Source: Flavobacterium sp. KMS
Lineage (GTDB): Bacteria > Bacteroidota > Bacteroidia > Flavobacteriales > Flavobacteriaceae
Direction: 5' to 3'
Assembly (NCBI RefSeq): GCF_000813005.1
Contig: NZ_JSYP01000013.1
Location: forward strand, 1 to 64,000
Length of the DNA: 64,000 nucleotides
In this document: piece after piece, positions 8,253 through 17,224 of the stretch
Layout: each line of letters begins with the position of its first letter
Numbering within the stretch: position 1 is the first letter of the stretch
Notes under the pieces: generated by a model
Told to the model about the DNA's origin: nothing
Databases searched by the model: none
The model's input: the letters and a program-made list of their open reading frames with translations, nothing else
Program-made: the position numbers and the translations under genes

Positions 8253-9071
8253 CTACCAGCCCTTAACAGCGCCACCTTTAAATTCTTTTTCAGCAGCTTT
8301 TTCAACTTCTTCAGATTGGAATGCTTTAAGAAATTTTTTAACTTTTTCTTCGTTTTTATTATCCTCTCTGGAAACGATTAAGTTTACGTAAGGAGAATCT
8401 TTATCTTCTACAAATAAAGCATCTTTTGATGGTACAAGGCCAGCTTGAGAAGAGAATGTATTGTTGATAATCGCAATAGTTACATTAGCATCATCTAGCG
8501 CTCTGGCTATTTGTGGTGCTTCTAGTTCCATTATTTTTAGGTTCTTAGGGTTTTCTGCAATATCAGTCACCTTTGGCAAAAGCCCAACACCATCTTTAAG
8601 TTTTATAAGACCATTTTTTTGCAATAATAATAACGAACGACCACCATTAGTTGGATCATTAGGAATTATAATAGTGCTTTCTGGCTGTAATTCGGCTAGA
8701 GTTTTTATTTTTTTAGAATATCCAGCAATAGGATAAACAAAGGTCTTCCCGATAATAGCTAGTTTATAACCTCTTTGTTTAGATTGTTCGTCAAGATAAG
8801 GCTTGTGCTGAAAAGCGTTTACATCAATATCACCTTGATTTAATGCTTCGTTCGGAACCACATAATCGTTAAATGTAATAAGCTCTACATCCAGTCCGTA
8901 TTTTTCTTTTGCCACTTTTTGAGCAGCTTGAGCAACTGCAAATTCTGGTCCTGCAGCAACTCCAACTATGATATGATTAGGATCGTTTTTTTTCTCTTTT
9001 CCACAGTTTGCAAATACTAATGTAAGTAATGCTATTCCGGCTAGTATTGAAAATTTATTTCTTGTATTCAT
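8253..9071 (-). CDS. metQ: Methionine ABC transporter substrate-binding lipoprotein MetQ
   Basis: 272 residues, NLPA/MetQ family. The signal peptide ends in the lipobox VFANC (Cys23), so it is membrane-anchored. Family motifs: IIVGVAAGPEFAVAQAAQKVAKEKYGLDVELITFNDYVVPNEALNQGDIDVNAFQHKPYLD and the late NNTFSSQAGLVPSKDALFVED. It binds methionine and delivers it to MetI/MetN. It is the third gene of the leftward metN-metI-metQ operon, 29 bp after metI, and ends 147 bp before the long hairpin. Confidence 0.95.
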   Translation of the reverse strand: MNTRNKFSILAGIALLTLVFANCGKEKKNDPNHIIVGVAAGPEFAVAQAAQKVAKEKYGLDVELITFNDYVVPNEALNQGDIDVNAFQHKPYLDEQSKQRGYKLAIIGKTFVYPIAGYSKKIKTLAELQPESTIIIPNDPTNGGRSLLLLQKNGLIKLKDGVGLLPKVTDIAENPKNLKIMELEAPQIARALDDANVTIAIINNTFSSQAGLVPSKDALFVEDKDSPYVNLIVSREDNKNEEKVKKFLKAFQSEEVEKAAEKEFKGGAVKGW

Positions 9072-9100
9072 GTTCTTATTTTAATATTAAAATTATTTTT

Positions 9101-9754
9101 TTATCTGTGATCAAAGCGTTTAGAAAGTGCATCTCCTGCAAATTGTATGATAAATACAAGCGCAACAAGAAGAACTAATACAGTATTCATGATTGTAGCA
9201 TCATAACCGATATAACCATATTGATACCCAATTTGTCCTAAACCACCAGCACCTACAGCACCGCCCATTGCAGAATAACCTACAAGTGTAATTAAGGTAA
9301 TCGAAGCAGCATTGATAATCGACGGAAGCGCTTCTGGCAATAATACTTTATAAACAATCTGAAAAGGAGTTGCGCCTAATGCTCTCGCAGCTTCTATTAA
9401 TCCCGAAGGTAAGCCTAAAAGACTGTTTTCGACTAATCTTGCAATAAAAGGTGCAGCTCCAATACTAAGCGGTACCAATGCAGCACTTACTCCGATAGAA
9501 GTTCCTACCAATGCTCTGGTAAAAGGAATCATCCAAACGATTAAAATAATGAAAGGAATTGATCTGAATATGTTTACAACAACCGATAAAATTCGGTTAA
9601 ATAAAACATGCTCCATAATTTGCCCTTTGCGTGTTAGGAATAAAAATATACCTGCCGGAAGACCTAAAAGAAAACCGAAGAAACCAGAAAGCAAAGTCAT
9701 GGTAATGGTTTCTAATGTGCCTTTTAATAATAATGTTATAATAGATTCAGACAT
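9101..9754 (-). CDS. metI: Methionine ABC transporter permease MetI
   Basis: 217 residues, BPD-type inner-membrane permease with five hydrophobic segments. The EAA coupling loop is visible ([28 protein letters not shown]). Its start overlaps the end of metN by 8 bp, consistent with translational coupling. Confidence 0.95.
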   Translation of the reverse strand: MSESIITLLLKGTLETITMTLLSGFFGFLLGLPAGIFLFLTRKGQIMEHVLFNRILSVVVNIFRSIPFIILIVWMIPFTRALVGTSIGVSAALVPLSIGAAPFIARLVENSLLGLPSGLIEAARALGATPFQIVYKVLLPEALPSIINAASITLITLVGYSAMGGAVGAGGLGQIGYQYGYIGYDATIMNTVLVLLVALVFIIQFAGDALSKRFDHR

Positions 9755-10778
9755 AGCCTAATATTTCAGTTTTAATATGTTTCTCTTTAAAAAAATTAAT
9801 TGCTTGGTTTTGCTCACTTTCATCACCTGAAAGTTCTACGATAAGAATTCCAAAATTTACATCGCCAGCAAATGCAGTTTGAGCCGTTATAATATTAGCA
9901 TTAACATTAAACTTTCTTGCTGCTTGAGTAAGAATAGGTTCATTTACCGATTTACCGTTTAACTCCAAACGCAATAAAGGATTCAGTCCTTTTTTATACA
10001 CTGCCGAAAGACGTTCCTGATATAAATCTGGAATATCAATATGTAACGAAGAGGCAATAAATTCGCTTGTTAGAGCATGCTTAGGATTTGCAAATATTTC
10101 GCCAATTGTTCCTTGCTCAATTAATTCACCATTACTAATTACAGCAACTTCATCGCAAATTGCTTTTACAACTTCCATTTGGTGTGTAATAAGTAATATG
10201 GTAATATTTAAGCGTTTGTTAATGTCTTTTAATAAGTTTAAAATAGATCTTGTAGTTCCAGGATCCAGTGCACTTGTAGCTTCATCACATAGTAATACTT
10301 TAGGATTGTTTGCTAAAGTTCTTGCAATGGCAACACGTTGTTTTTGACCACCAGAAAGACTTGCTGGATAATCATTTATTTTTTCTTCAAGACCTACAAG
10401 CTCTAATAATTCTTTTACTCTGTCTTTAATTTGATTTTTAGAAACCCCGGCTAATTCCAGTGGAAAAGCAACATTATCAAAAACAGTTCTGGATGATAGT
10501 AAATTAAAATGCTGAAAAATCATTCCGATTTGTCTTCTTTCCTGAGCCAATTCGGCATTAGATAGTTGTAATAACGATTTCCCTCCAACGATTACATCTC
10601 CTGAAGTTGGTTTTTCTAATAAGTTAATACAACGTATAAGTGTACTTTTTCCCGCTCCCGAAGTACCAATTACACCAAAAATTTTACCTTCGGGTACATG
10701 CAGAGATACACCTTTTAGTGCAGTAATCTCCCTCCCGGTTTTGTAAAATTTCTTGGTTATATTTTTTAATTCTATCAT
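9747..10778 (-). CDS. metN: Methionine ABC transporter ATPase MetN
   Basis: 343 residues. Walker A is GTSGAGKST, the signature is LSGGQKQR, Walker B is [12 protein letters not shown], and the switch His sits in LLITHQM. After residue ~260 there is a C-terminal NIL/ACT-type domain that in the family mediates trans-inhibition by cytoplasmic methionine. It is the first gene of metNIQ. A TAnnTTTG box lies ~110 bp upstream on the minus strand. No SAM riboswitch could be recognised in the leader. Confidence 0.95.
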   Translation of the reverse strand: MIELKNITKKFYKTGREITALKGVSLHVPEGKIFGVIGTSGAGKSTLIRCINLLEKPTSGDVIVGGKSLLQLSNAELAQERRQIGMIFQHFNLLSSRTVFDNVAFPLELAGVSKNQIKDRVKELLELVGLEEKINDYPASLSGGQKQRVAIARTLANNPKVLLCDEATSALDPGTTRSILNLLKDINKRLNITILLITHQMEVVKAICDEVAVISNGELIEQGTIGEIFANPKHALTSEFIASSLHIDIPDLYQERLSAVYKKGLNPLLRLELNGKSVNEPILTQAARKFNVNANIITAQTAFAGDVNFGILIVELSGDESEQNQAINFFKEKHIKTEILGYV

Positions 10779-10886
10779 ATTCTAGCTATTTGTAATCATT
10801 AAATAATGTAAAGGAAGCACTTAATTATTAGAGAATTAAAAATGATTTAGCTCTTCTTATTTATTTGTGACCTTTAAATTATGGTG

Positions 10887-10894
10887 CAAATGTA
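10887..10894 (-). promoter_or_regulatory. -7 promoter box (TACATTTG) for metNIQ
   Basis: TAnnTTTG match on the minus strand ~109 bp upstream of the metN start. No clear -33 TTG. Confidence 0.35.
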
Positions 10895-11044
10895 AGTCAG
10901 ATTTAGTTTATATTAAAATCTATGGGTTAAGTAGAATAACAATAAAATGTTAATTTTTAGGGCTAATTGCACTTTATAGCTTGATTTACAGCATGCATTT
11001 TTTTCACTATAATAGTTAAATTAGTATTATACATAAAATAAGAC

Positions 11045-11078
11045 TTGTTAAATATGTTATTTAAGATTTTTATTTTTG
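11045..11078 (+). promoter_or_regulatory. Promoter: TTG-N23-TATTTTTG
   Basis: A -33 TTG at 11045-11047 and a -7 TATTTTTG at 11071-11078, spaced within the range known for Bacteroidota. It lies ~85 bp before the histidine kinase start. Confidence 0.5.
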
Positions 11079-11164
11079 TTAGAATTGTATAATAAATGCT
11101 TAATTTTAGATTGATTTAAAATTGCTTGGTATTAAATGTCGCCTCTAAATGATTTATTTAAAAT

Positions 11165-12580
11165 ATGCCGAATAACAAAATTATAGAAAACCTAAAACTT
11201 CCTAATGTCTACATTCTTTTACTTATAGTATTTTTATCATGTACATTATTAATTTTTATTAACTTTTTCACCATCAAGATTTTATCTGCTAACAGAGCTT
11301 ATGTTAATGGGGAATCACATTATTCAAAAGGACAGAAAGACGCAGTAAGACACCTTATTACGTATTTGTACACAGGAGATAAAGAGCAATGGAAGCTTTA
11401 CGAAGAAGAATTAAAGGTTCCGCAAGGTGATGGGATTGCCAGAATCTTACTTTTAGTTAATGGAGATATTAAAATCATTAAAAAAGGATTAAGAGACGGA
11501 CGCAATCACGAAAAGGATTTAGATGATATGATATGGCTGTTTAGAAACTTTAGATCAGTTTCTTTTTTAGCCAAAGCAATCAAAGAATGGGAGCAAGCCG
11601 ATCAATTAATTAATCAGATAGCTGAGATAGGTAAAGAGATTGATAAAAAAATAAAGAGTTCTAGTTTAAAGCCTGAGGATCAAAAAGCTTTTCTAAGCTT
11701 AATTAGTATAATAAGTGATAGGTTAACCATAAATGAGCGTAATTTTTCGAATACCTTAGGTGAGGGAACACGAACAATTAAGGATCGATTAATTTTTACG
11801 AATATATTTTTTATTCTAATCATTATAAGTAGTGTTTGCATTTACTATTCGATAATGGTAAAAAGGATAATAGCATCAAAAAGAGAAATTGAAGTTAAGA
11901 ATGAAAATTTAACGCTTGCAAATAAAGAACTAGATAGATTTGTTTATAGTGCTTCACATGATTTAAGATCTCCGATTACTTCGCTTAAAGGATTAATCGA
12001 GATTACACAAATGGAAGACGACTTAGAGCAGATAAGAGAATATCTGAACCTGATGAGTCAAAGCTTAATTAAGCAAGATCAGTTTATAAATGATATTATT
12101 GATTACTCTAAAAATAAAAGAAAAGATGTTGTTTTAGAAACCGTAAGTCTGGTAAGTTTATTTGAAGGAGCAATAATACAGCATACGCATATAAAAAATG
12201 CAGATCGTATTATGCTTGATATAGATATTATGGCAGACAAAGTTCAGAGTGATAGTCTTAGGCTAAAAATCATTGTAAATAATTTGCTGTCGAATGCCAT
12301 AAAGTATGCTGATGAAAGTAAAGATGTAATGCGTATCTCGATTAAGACTTATCTTGAAGGGAATTTTTATAAAATTGAAGTAACTGATAACGGAATTGGG
12401 ATTAAACCAGAATCAAAGGGGCATATATTCGAAATGTTTTATGTTGTAGATAGTAATAAAGGGTCTGGGTTAGGTCTTTATATAGCACAAGAAGCTATAA
12501 AAAGCCTTAATGGAACAATTGAGTTAGAGTCTGAATTTACAATTGGAAGTAAATTTACTGTAACGATTCCTAAATTGTAG
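11165..12580 (+). CDS. Membrane-bound sensor histidine kinase
   Basis: 471 residues. Transmembrane segments lie at about 13-37 and 213-233 and flank a ~175-residue helical periplasmic sensor (CHASE3-like in length and pattern). A short coiled linker (EIEVKNENLTLANKELDRF) leads to the HisKA box YSASHDLRSPITSLKG and the HATPase domain with NNLLSNAIKYA (N box), VTDNGIGIKPE (G1) and GSGLGLYIAQE (G2). The stimulus is unknown. The response-regulator gene 65 bp downstream is the obvious partner. Confidence 0.92.
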   Translation: MPNNKIIENLKLPNVYILLLIVFLSCTLLIFINFFTIKILSANRAYVNGESHYSKGQKDAVRHLITYLYTGDKEQWKLYEEELKVPQGDGIARILLLVNGDIKIIKKGLRDGRNHEKDLDDMIWLFRNFRSVSFLAKAIKEWEQADQLINQIAEIGKEIDKKIKSSSLKPEDQKAFLSLISIISDRLTINERNFSNTLGEGTRTIKDRLIFTNIFFILIIISSVCIYYSIMVKRIIASKREIEVKNENLTLANKELDRFVYSASHDLRSPITSLKGLIEITQMEDDLEQIREYLNLMSQSLIKQDQFINDIIDYSKNKRKDVVLETVSLVSLFEGAIIQHTHIKNADRIMLDIDIMADKVQSDSLRLKIIVNNLLSNAIKYADESKDVMRISIKTYLEGNFYKIEVTDNGIGIKPESKGHIFEMFYVVDSNKGSGLGLYIAQEAIKSLNGTIELESEFTIGSKFTVTIPKL

Positions 12581-12645
12581 GAGCTGCGTATGATTTAAAA
12601 TTATAAACTTGATAACATATTTCTAAAAAAAAATAGGATCTATAT

Positions 12646-13059
12646 ATGGAATTTAAATATGTTTTTTTGCTAATAGAAGATAGTGATATCGATAAACTTG
12701 TTATAAAACAATTACTAAAAAAAGTGCTTGACGTAACAAATGTAAATACTGTTAATAATGGTAAAGAGGGAATAGAATGGATTATAAATCATAGGAAGAA
12801 TTTTAACCAATCTCTAGTTATTCTTTTAGACATACAGATGCCAATCATGAACGGCTTTGAATTTTTGCTGGCTTACGATAAGCTTTCGGATGATCTAAAA
12901 TATGAAACCCAAATCTTCGTACTTTCATCTTCGTTAGTAAGAGAAGAGATAAAACGTATTAAAAGCAATCAGTATGTAACTGAATTTTTAAGCAAGCCAA
13001 TCGCGATAAAAGAGTTTGGAGATATATTATATCCAACTTTAAAAAGAAAAATGGGATAG
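12646..13059 (+). CDS. Single-domain response regulator (CheY-like)
   Basis: 137 residues: a receiver domain only. Acidic pocket IEDSDID, phospho-acceptor Asp62 in VILLDIQMPIMNG, the Ser/Thr switch in VLSSS, and conserved Lys in FLSKPI. There is no output domain, so it acts through protein contact or as a phosphorelay intermediate. It belongs to the Rcp1/CheY-like group common beside flavobacterial kinases such as the upstream gene. Convergent with the S24 repressor, 7 bp apart. Confidence 0.92.
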   Translation: MEFKYVFLLIEDSDIDKLVIKQLLKKVLDVTNVNTVNNGKEGIEWIINHRKNFNQSLVILLDIQMPIMNGFEFLLAYDKLSDDLKYETQIFVLSSSLVREEIKRIKSNQYVTEFLSKPIAIKEFGDILYPTLKRKMG

Positions 13060-13066
13060 CATAAAA

Positions 13067-13828
13067 TCATCTATTCTTTAATGCTTGAATTTCGTTTTTT
13101 AATTCCAAAAACATTGTTTTGACATCGTCGATTTCTGAAGATTTTTGCTCTTTATCATTTCGACCAATGTTGCATACATATTCCCAAATTTCTAGAATAT
13201 TTGATGCCTTTACTAAATATGGAGGATAAAAAGTATTATCAGAATGTGCCATTAAATCATTCTTTCCATTTTTGTTAAGACGTTTGTAAACAATACCATC
13301 AGTTTTTGTAATAAGTATATAGGTTCTGCCATCCAGGACTTCGCCTAAATTTTCTATATAACGTCCAACTATAAAAGAACCATTTTCGTGAGGCGGCATA
13401 GAATCGCCCTCTACAGGAAAAGCCCTGTGTTTTCCGTGTCCTAAAAACGGAAGCGATATATGTTGTAGATTTTCTATAAACTCAGGGTCGGCATAACCAG
13501 TAAGATACCCAGCTTTTGCTTTATGCGGAATAATTTCTATTAAATTATCGCCATTTCGGTCTACCGTAATAGGTAATAGTATCCGATTATCTCCCAGTTT
13601 TAGCAATTCTCCCATAGGAATCTTTTTCATTTCTACCGAAAGTAAAATATCGATACTAATATGAAAAAAGCGCGATATGGCTACTAATATTTCTGGAGGA
13701 GGAGAGTTTTTTCCATCTTCATATTTGGCATAACGATCACGGGATATGAGCAAGCCTTCGGCAACTTCACGTTGTGAAATTTCTTTTCGGGCTCTAAGGT
13801 ATTTAATATTATCAGAAAATAAAGACAT
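13067..13828 (-). CDS. LexA-like repressor: XRE helix-turn-helix plus S24 autopeptidase
   Basis: 253 residues. The HTH_XRE domain (~1-65) has SQREVAEGLLISRDRYAKYEDGK. The S24 peptidase domain (~100-220) keeps the full self-cleavage set: Ala106-Gly107 scissile pair in HKAKAGYLT, nucleophile Ser143 in VEGDSMPP and general base Lys182 in VYKRL. A short coiled coil (MFLELKNEIQALKN) closes the protein. The intact site predicts RecA-stimulated autocleavage under DNA damage. It is divergent from alkB with a strong dyad between them, indicating control of both alkB and itself. Confidence 0.9.
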   Translation of the reverse strand: MSLFSDNIKYLRARKEISQREVAEGLLISRDRYAKYEDGKNSPPPEILVAISRFFHISIDILLSVEMKKIPMGELLKLGDNRILLPITVDRNGDNLIEIIPHKAKAGYLTGYADPEFIENLQHISLPFLGHGKHRAFPVEGDSMPPHENGSFIVGRYIENLGEVLDGRTYILITKTDGIVYKRLNKNGKNDLMAHSDNTFYPPYLVKASNILEIWEYVCNIGRNDKEQKSSEIDDVKTMFLELKNEIQALKNR

Positions 13829-13844
13829 ATGTTAATGGGATAAT

Positions 13845-13876
13845 TCGTCACAGTAAATATATGAAATTTGTGACGA
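13845..13876. promoter_or_regulatory. Operator for the S24 repressor
   Basis: Perfect dyad TCGTCACA-N16-TGTGACGA in the 119-bp gap between the repressor and alkB. It ends 7 bp before the alkB -7 box and 17 bp before the repressor start, so one dimeric protein bound here would block both promoters. Confidence 0.7.
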
Positions 13877-13883
13877 TATATAC

Positions 13884-13891
13884 TAATTTTG
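13884..13891 (+). promoter_or_regulatory. -7 promoter box (TAATTTTG) for alkB
   Basis: TAnnTTTG match directly downstream of the dyad. A TTTG within the dyad (13867-13870) is closer than usual for a -33 box. Confidence 0.45.
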
Positions 13892-13947
13892 TTTTATATA
13901 AAAACAAAGAGACTAATTATTAGTTCATTTCACTTAATTCAAGAAGC

Positions 13948-14574
13948 ATGTTACTTTTTAATGATACCGAGATATTTACAAGTGGTAATAGGGAGAAAAA
14001 GGTTTTTGATCTTCCAGATACAGAATTGATATTGTGTGATACTCTTTTTACAAAAGAAGAGGCTGATTTATATTATAATGTTTTGCTCAACACAACAGCA
14101 TGGCGTGAATATGAAATGGAGATTTATGATAAAACGCTTAAAGTGCCTAGAATGATTTCTTGGTATGAGGATAAAAATAATATTGGTGCAGAACAGGATC
14201 GCCCAGATTGGACACCCGAATTATTGTTGATTAAGGAACGAGTAGAAGCAGAGACAGGAGTTAAATTTAATAGTGTTCTGCTCAATTTATATCGAAACGG
14301 AAAAGATGGAGTAAGTTGGCATAGCGACAGGGAGCAAAATTTTGGAAAAGATGCTATTATTGCCTCAGTAAGTTTTGGTGAAACAAGAATTTTTAAGTTG
14401 CGACATAAATTTAAAAAAGAAATTCCACAATTAGAAATTCCGTTACATCATGGTTCATATTTATTGATGGGCGGAACAACACAAAGTTTTTGGCAACATC
14501 AGGTTCCTAAAACTACAAAAGATATTCTGCCAAGAATTAATCTTACTTTTAGGATTGTAGACAGGAAGTTATGA
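13948..14574 (+). CDS. alkB: AlkB-like 2-oxoglutarate/Fe(II) DNA dealkylase
   Basis: 208 residues, AlkB family (closer in layout to ALKBH2/3-type proteins). Iron ligands are His125 and Asp127 in WHSDREQNFG and His184 in FWQHQVPKT. The 2-oxoglutarate-binding RxNxTxR is R196-I-N-L-T-F-R202. The expected reaction is oxidative removal of 1-methyladenine and 3-methylcytosine lesions. Placement opposite a LexA-like S24 repressor suggests damage-inducible expression, unlike the Ada-controlled alkB of Escherichia coli. Confidence 0.92.
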   Translation: MLLFNDTEIFTSGNREKKVFDLPDTELILCDTLFTKEEADLYYNVLLNTTAWREYEMEIYDKTLKVPRMISWYEDKNNIGAEQDRPDWTPELLLIKERVEAETGVKFNSVLLNLYRNGKDGVSWHSDREQNFGKDAIIASVSFGETRIFKLRHKFKKEIPQLEIPLHHGSYLLMGGTTQSFWQHQVPKTTKDILPRINLTFRIVDRKL

Positions 14575-14899
14575 TTTTTTAGTCTGTGAAGAAAAAAGTT
14601 AACCGTAAAGAGCGCAAAGTTTTAAAACTGTTTTAAAATAAAAATTGAACCATTAAGAAATAAAGTTACATTAATAACAAAACTTAATTTTTCTTAATCT
14701 ATTAATTGTAAAAAATTCGTGGCAAAAATTAACCGCAAAGTTCGCAAAGGTTTACGCAAAGATCACAAAGTTTTTCCTCAATATTGTCATTCTGAGACGG
14801 AGTCGAAGAATCTCCACAAGAAACTCACAAAATTGTCAGGGTGACAATTTTGTGGTAATAGAACAAAGCTTAATTTTTCTTAATCTCTTAATGGTAAAA
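14575..14899. repeat. Intergenic repeat cluster
   Basis: 325 bp between convergent genes, built from dispersed-repeat fragments: TTAACCGTAAAGAGCGCAAAG and TTAACCGCAAAGTTCGCAAAG (14597 and 14728), ATTAAGAAATAAAGTTA...AACTTAATTTTTCTTAAT (14650-14700), and TTCTGAGACGGAGTCGAAG with an ACAAAATTGTC-GACAATTTTGT inverted repeat (14828-14853). No gene is seen. Confidence 0.7.
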
Positions 14900-15769
14900 T
14901 CATTGTTCCTGTAGCAAAGCATTTGTTCTGCGAATAGATTCTTCGTCTTTATAATCCAGCCAGGCTTGTCCTTTGCGTTTTCGCATCCAGTTATCATAAT
15001 AACGAATAATGGCTACATTTGTCAATGCCTTTAGTACATTGGTAGGTCTTCCGGATAAAGAACGCAGACTTAAGGAGAATCCCGGAGTGATATATTTCAT
15101 GTAATGCCACCAACCTTCGGGCATATACAGCATTTCGCCATGTTGCAAATTAGTAATATATGGTTTTACTAATTTAAGAGCTGGAAATTTTTCATAATCA
15201 GGATTATCAAAATCGATATCTTCATTACAAATCCAGGAATAGGGAAGACGATACATGTATTTTGTTTCTTTAGGATCTACTAAAACACATTGTTTTTTTC
15301 CTTGGAAATGAATATGAAATATATTAGGGAAATCAATATCATAATGCATAAAAACTTTAGCATTCTGACCACCAAAAAAAACTAGCGGTAAACTCTTTAT
15401 CAACCGAAGACCTAATTTAGGCCATCGTATATCGGTTTTCATAGAAGGCACATCTTTCATTAAATTATATAAAAATATGCGTAAATGTGTAGGTCCTTTT
15501 TCGAGTATATCAATATACTCGGACATAGTCATTGTAAAATCTGGTTCATTGACTTTCTTAGTATGGTCGGTTTTACGATTGTCGTATAAAGGAACAGTCT
15601 TATCGCCTGCAACTTCTCTTAAAAAATCAAAATTCCATTTTGTAAATGCAGGCCAATCTTCTATTTGATTGGTTATAACTACTGGCTTTTGAGGCTTATA
15701 ATAGTTTTCGATAAATTCTTTTTTTGTAAGTTTTTCTACTCTTTCAATTTCTATATATTCAAATGCCAT
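14900..15769 (-). CDS. Cupin-like JmjC-type Fe(II)/2-oxoglutarate oxygenase
   Basis: 289 residues, Cupin_8/JmjC family. Metal ligands are visible: His142 and Asp144 in MHYDIDFPNIFHIHFQGKK and His222 in YMPEGWWHYM. The N-terminus has the usual FIENYYKPQKPVVITNQIEDWPAFTKW. Proteins of this kind are protein hydroxylases or of unknown substrate. It stands alone and is convergent with alkB. Confidence 0.88.
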   Translation of the reverse strand: MAFEYIEIERVEKLTKKEFIENYYKPQKPVVITNQIEDWPAFTKWNFDFLREVAGDKTVPLYDNRKTDHTKKVNEPDFTMTMSEYIDILEKGPTHLRIFLYNLMKDVPSMKTDIRWPKLGLRLIKSLPLVFFGGQNAKVFMHYDIDFPNIFHIHFQGKKQCVLVDPKETKYMYRLPYSWICNEDIDFDNPDYEKFPALKLVKPYITNLQHGEMLYMPEGWWHYMKYITPGFSLSLRSLSGRPTNVLKALTNVAIIRYYDNWMRKRKGQAWLDYKDEESIRRTNALLQEQ

Positions 15770-16523
15770 AATTAAAATTTTAAAATTGTTCGAAAATTAT
15801 AAAGTCACATATTCTTGGTTTTTATTATATAAGTTAGAGATATTCGGTATTATTTACAACAAGATAAACGTATAAACTGTAAGAAGATTATAGTATTTAA
15901 TGTGTTTAGAGAGATGAAATTATATTATTATAGAATTTGGTTATCTACTAACAAGGCATATTCCTTAAGGTTTTTTAGTTTTTCGGTGGATTATTTGTTA
16001 ACCTAAAGTTATTGAATTTTTAATTTACATGCTCAAAAAAAGTAAATTTCTATAAAAAAATGCAATTTCATTTTGATTGTTACATTTCTTTAAAAATTTG
16101 TGATTATAAATTATTTTTCTATTCATAATTGTTTATGTTTGTTAATAAAACATTAAATATAAGGTTAAAATTAACTTTTATGTTTTAGGATGTTTTGTTT
16201 AATAAAAAAGAGCCTATTACTAAAATGTCCTCTGATAGTAAAGGTTGTAAAGTGTTGTAAATAAGAGTATTTGCTTGATTTAACGCAATGCTATTAAGAT
16301 TGAAATTCATTGAAATGTTAATAAAAATAAAATCATTTGTTAAATTGACTTCTACTTATAAATTAAAAAATACAGTAGAACATCAATTCATCAAAAAAAT
16401 AAATTGTAGGTTTTTATTTGTTAGCATTAAAATTCTTAAACCAAAAAACTTTAATGAGAATTTCGACCGGCTTGTACGTCAGCATATTCGCATTGAAAAT
16501 TACCAATTAACCAAAACCAAATT
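15770..16523. other. Long AT-rich intergenic region upstream of fecI-like gene
   Basis: 754 bp with no supported gene. A 79-codon open frame at 16288 was rejected. It contains the octamer TGTCCTCT (16226-16233), followed 12 nt later by TGTAAAG, which recurs upstream of the fecR-like gene. No structured RNA was recognised. Confidence 0.5.
16226..16250 (+). promoter_or_regulatory. Possible sigma-factor motif TGTCCTCT...TGTAA
   Basis: The same TGTCCTCT octamer followed by TGTAA occurs at 17193-17212 before fecR (spacers 12 and 7 nt). The unequal spacing makes a shared ECF promoter uncertain. Confidence 0.25.
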
Positions 16524-17135
16524 ATGAAAAGCCAAACAATAACACAAGTAGATGTTCTTGATGATTCCATACTATGGAATAATCTGAAAGCGGGAGATGA
16601 AAAGGCTTTTTCATTACTTTTTGAAAAGCATTATGCTCATTTAGTTCGTTACGGGAATTCACTGTCTCCCTTTGCCGAAAAAGTACAAGACTGCGTGCAG
16701 GATGTATTTACGGATGTTTGGGTTTACAGAGAATCACTAAATGACTCGGTTGTTGTAAAAGCATATTTGCTATCAAGCGTACGTAAGCGAATTGCCAGAC
16801 TTCATGAACGTGATCATATTTTTCGTAAAACAACATCTACAGACTCCATTGAATTTTTATTTGATTTTTCGGTAGAGCATCAACTTATTGCCGATGAAGA
16901 AACGTTGGGCAAAGTATCACATCTTAATAAATTATTAAATGCTTTACCAGGAAGGCAAAAAGAAGCTTTGTATTTAAGATATAATGAGGGACTTAGTGTG
17001 GAGCAAATTGCCGACATGCTGGATGTTAATTACCAATCGGCAAATAACTTGTTGCATCGCGCTTTATTAAATCTTCGCAAAGAATGGAAAGGCAATCTTT
17101 CCCTTTTATTGCTGTTATCATCAAGCCTTTTTTAG
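16524..17135 (+). CDS. FecI-like ECF sigma-70 factor
   Basis: 203 residues. Region 2 (~20-95) has DEKAFSLLFEKHYAHLVRYG and VQDCVQDVFTDVWVYRESL. Region 4 (~130-185) has LPGRQKEALYLRYNEGLSVEQIADMLDVNYQSANNLLHRALLNLRKEW. The hydrophobic tail LSLLLLLSSSLF is unusual for a soluble sigma factor but common in this Bacteroidota subgroup. It is followed by the anti-sigma gene and an STN-bearing SusC, giving the complete surface-signalling chain: receptor, FecR, FecI. Confidence 0.93.
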   Translation: MKSQTITQVDVLDDSILWNNLKAGDEKAFSLLFEKHYAHLVRYGNSLSPFAEKVQDCVQDVFTDVWVYRESLNDSVVVKAYLLSSVRKRIARLHERDHIFRKTTSTDSIEFLFDFSVEHQLIADEETLGKVSHLNKLLNALPGRQKEALYLRYNEGLSVEQIADMLDVNYQSANNLLHRALLNLRKEWKGNLSLLLLLSSSLF

Positions 17136-17192
17136 TTTTTTTTAATTAAATGTAAAAAAAATCATAATTTGGTGAGTATATAAATAAAAAAG

Positions 17193-17212
17193 TGTCCTCT
17201 ATGTTTTTGTAA
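17193..17212 (+). promoter_or_regulatory. Possible sigma-factor motif TGTCCTCT...TGTAA
   Basis: Second copy of the octamer found upstream of the sigma gene, 13 bp before the fecR-like ATG. Confidence 0.25.
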
Positions 17213-17224
17213 CCTTATTTTTAG

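Larger units (their letters stand above)
10779..11164. other. Intergenic region between metN and histidine kinase gene
   Basis: 386 bp, AT-rich, with divergent promoters: a leftward -7 box at 10887-10894 and a rightward TTG/TATTTTTG pair at 11045-11078. The ~110-nt metN leader was read for SAM-I and SAM-II features and neither was found. Confidence 0.5.

Noticed and set aside
8041..8391. 116-residue open frame with (Val-Thr) repeats
   Set aside because: It is only the translation of the CTGTAA array and runs antisense into metQ; composition is an artefact of the tandem repeat.
10779..10894. SAM riboswitch in the metN leader
   Set aside because: Looked for SAM-I and SAM-II conserved elements because of the methionine transporter; neither the P1 pairing nor the conserved cores are present.
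16288..16527. 79-residue open frame before the FecI-like gene
   Set aside because: Composition is low-complexity Lys/Ile/Asn as expected from AT-rich DNA, with no motif; it runs past the FecI start by 4 bp.
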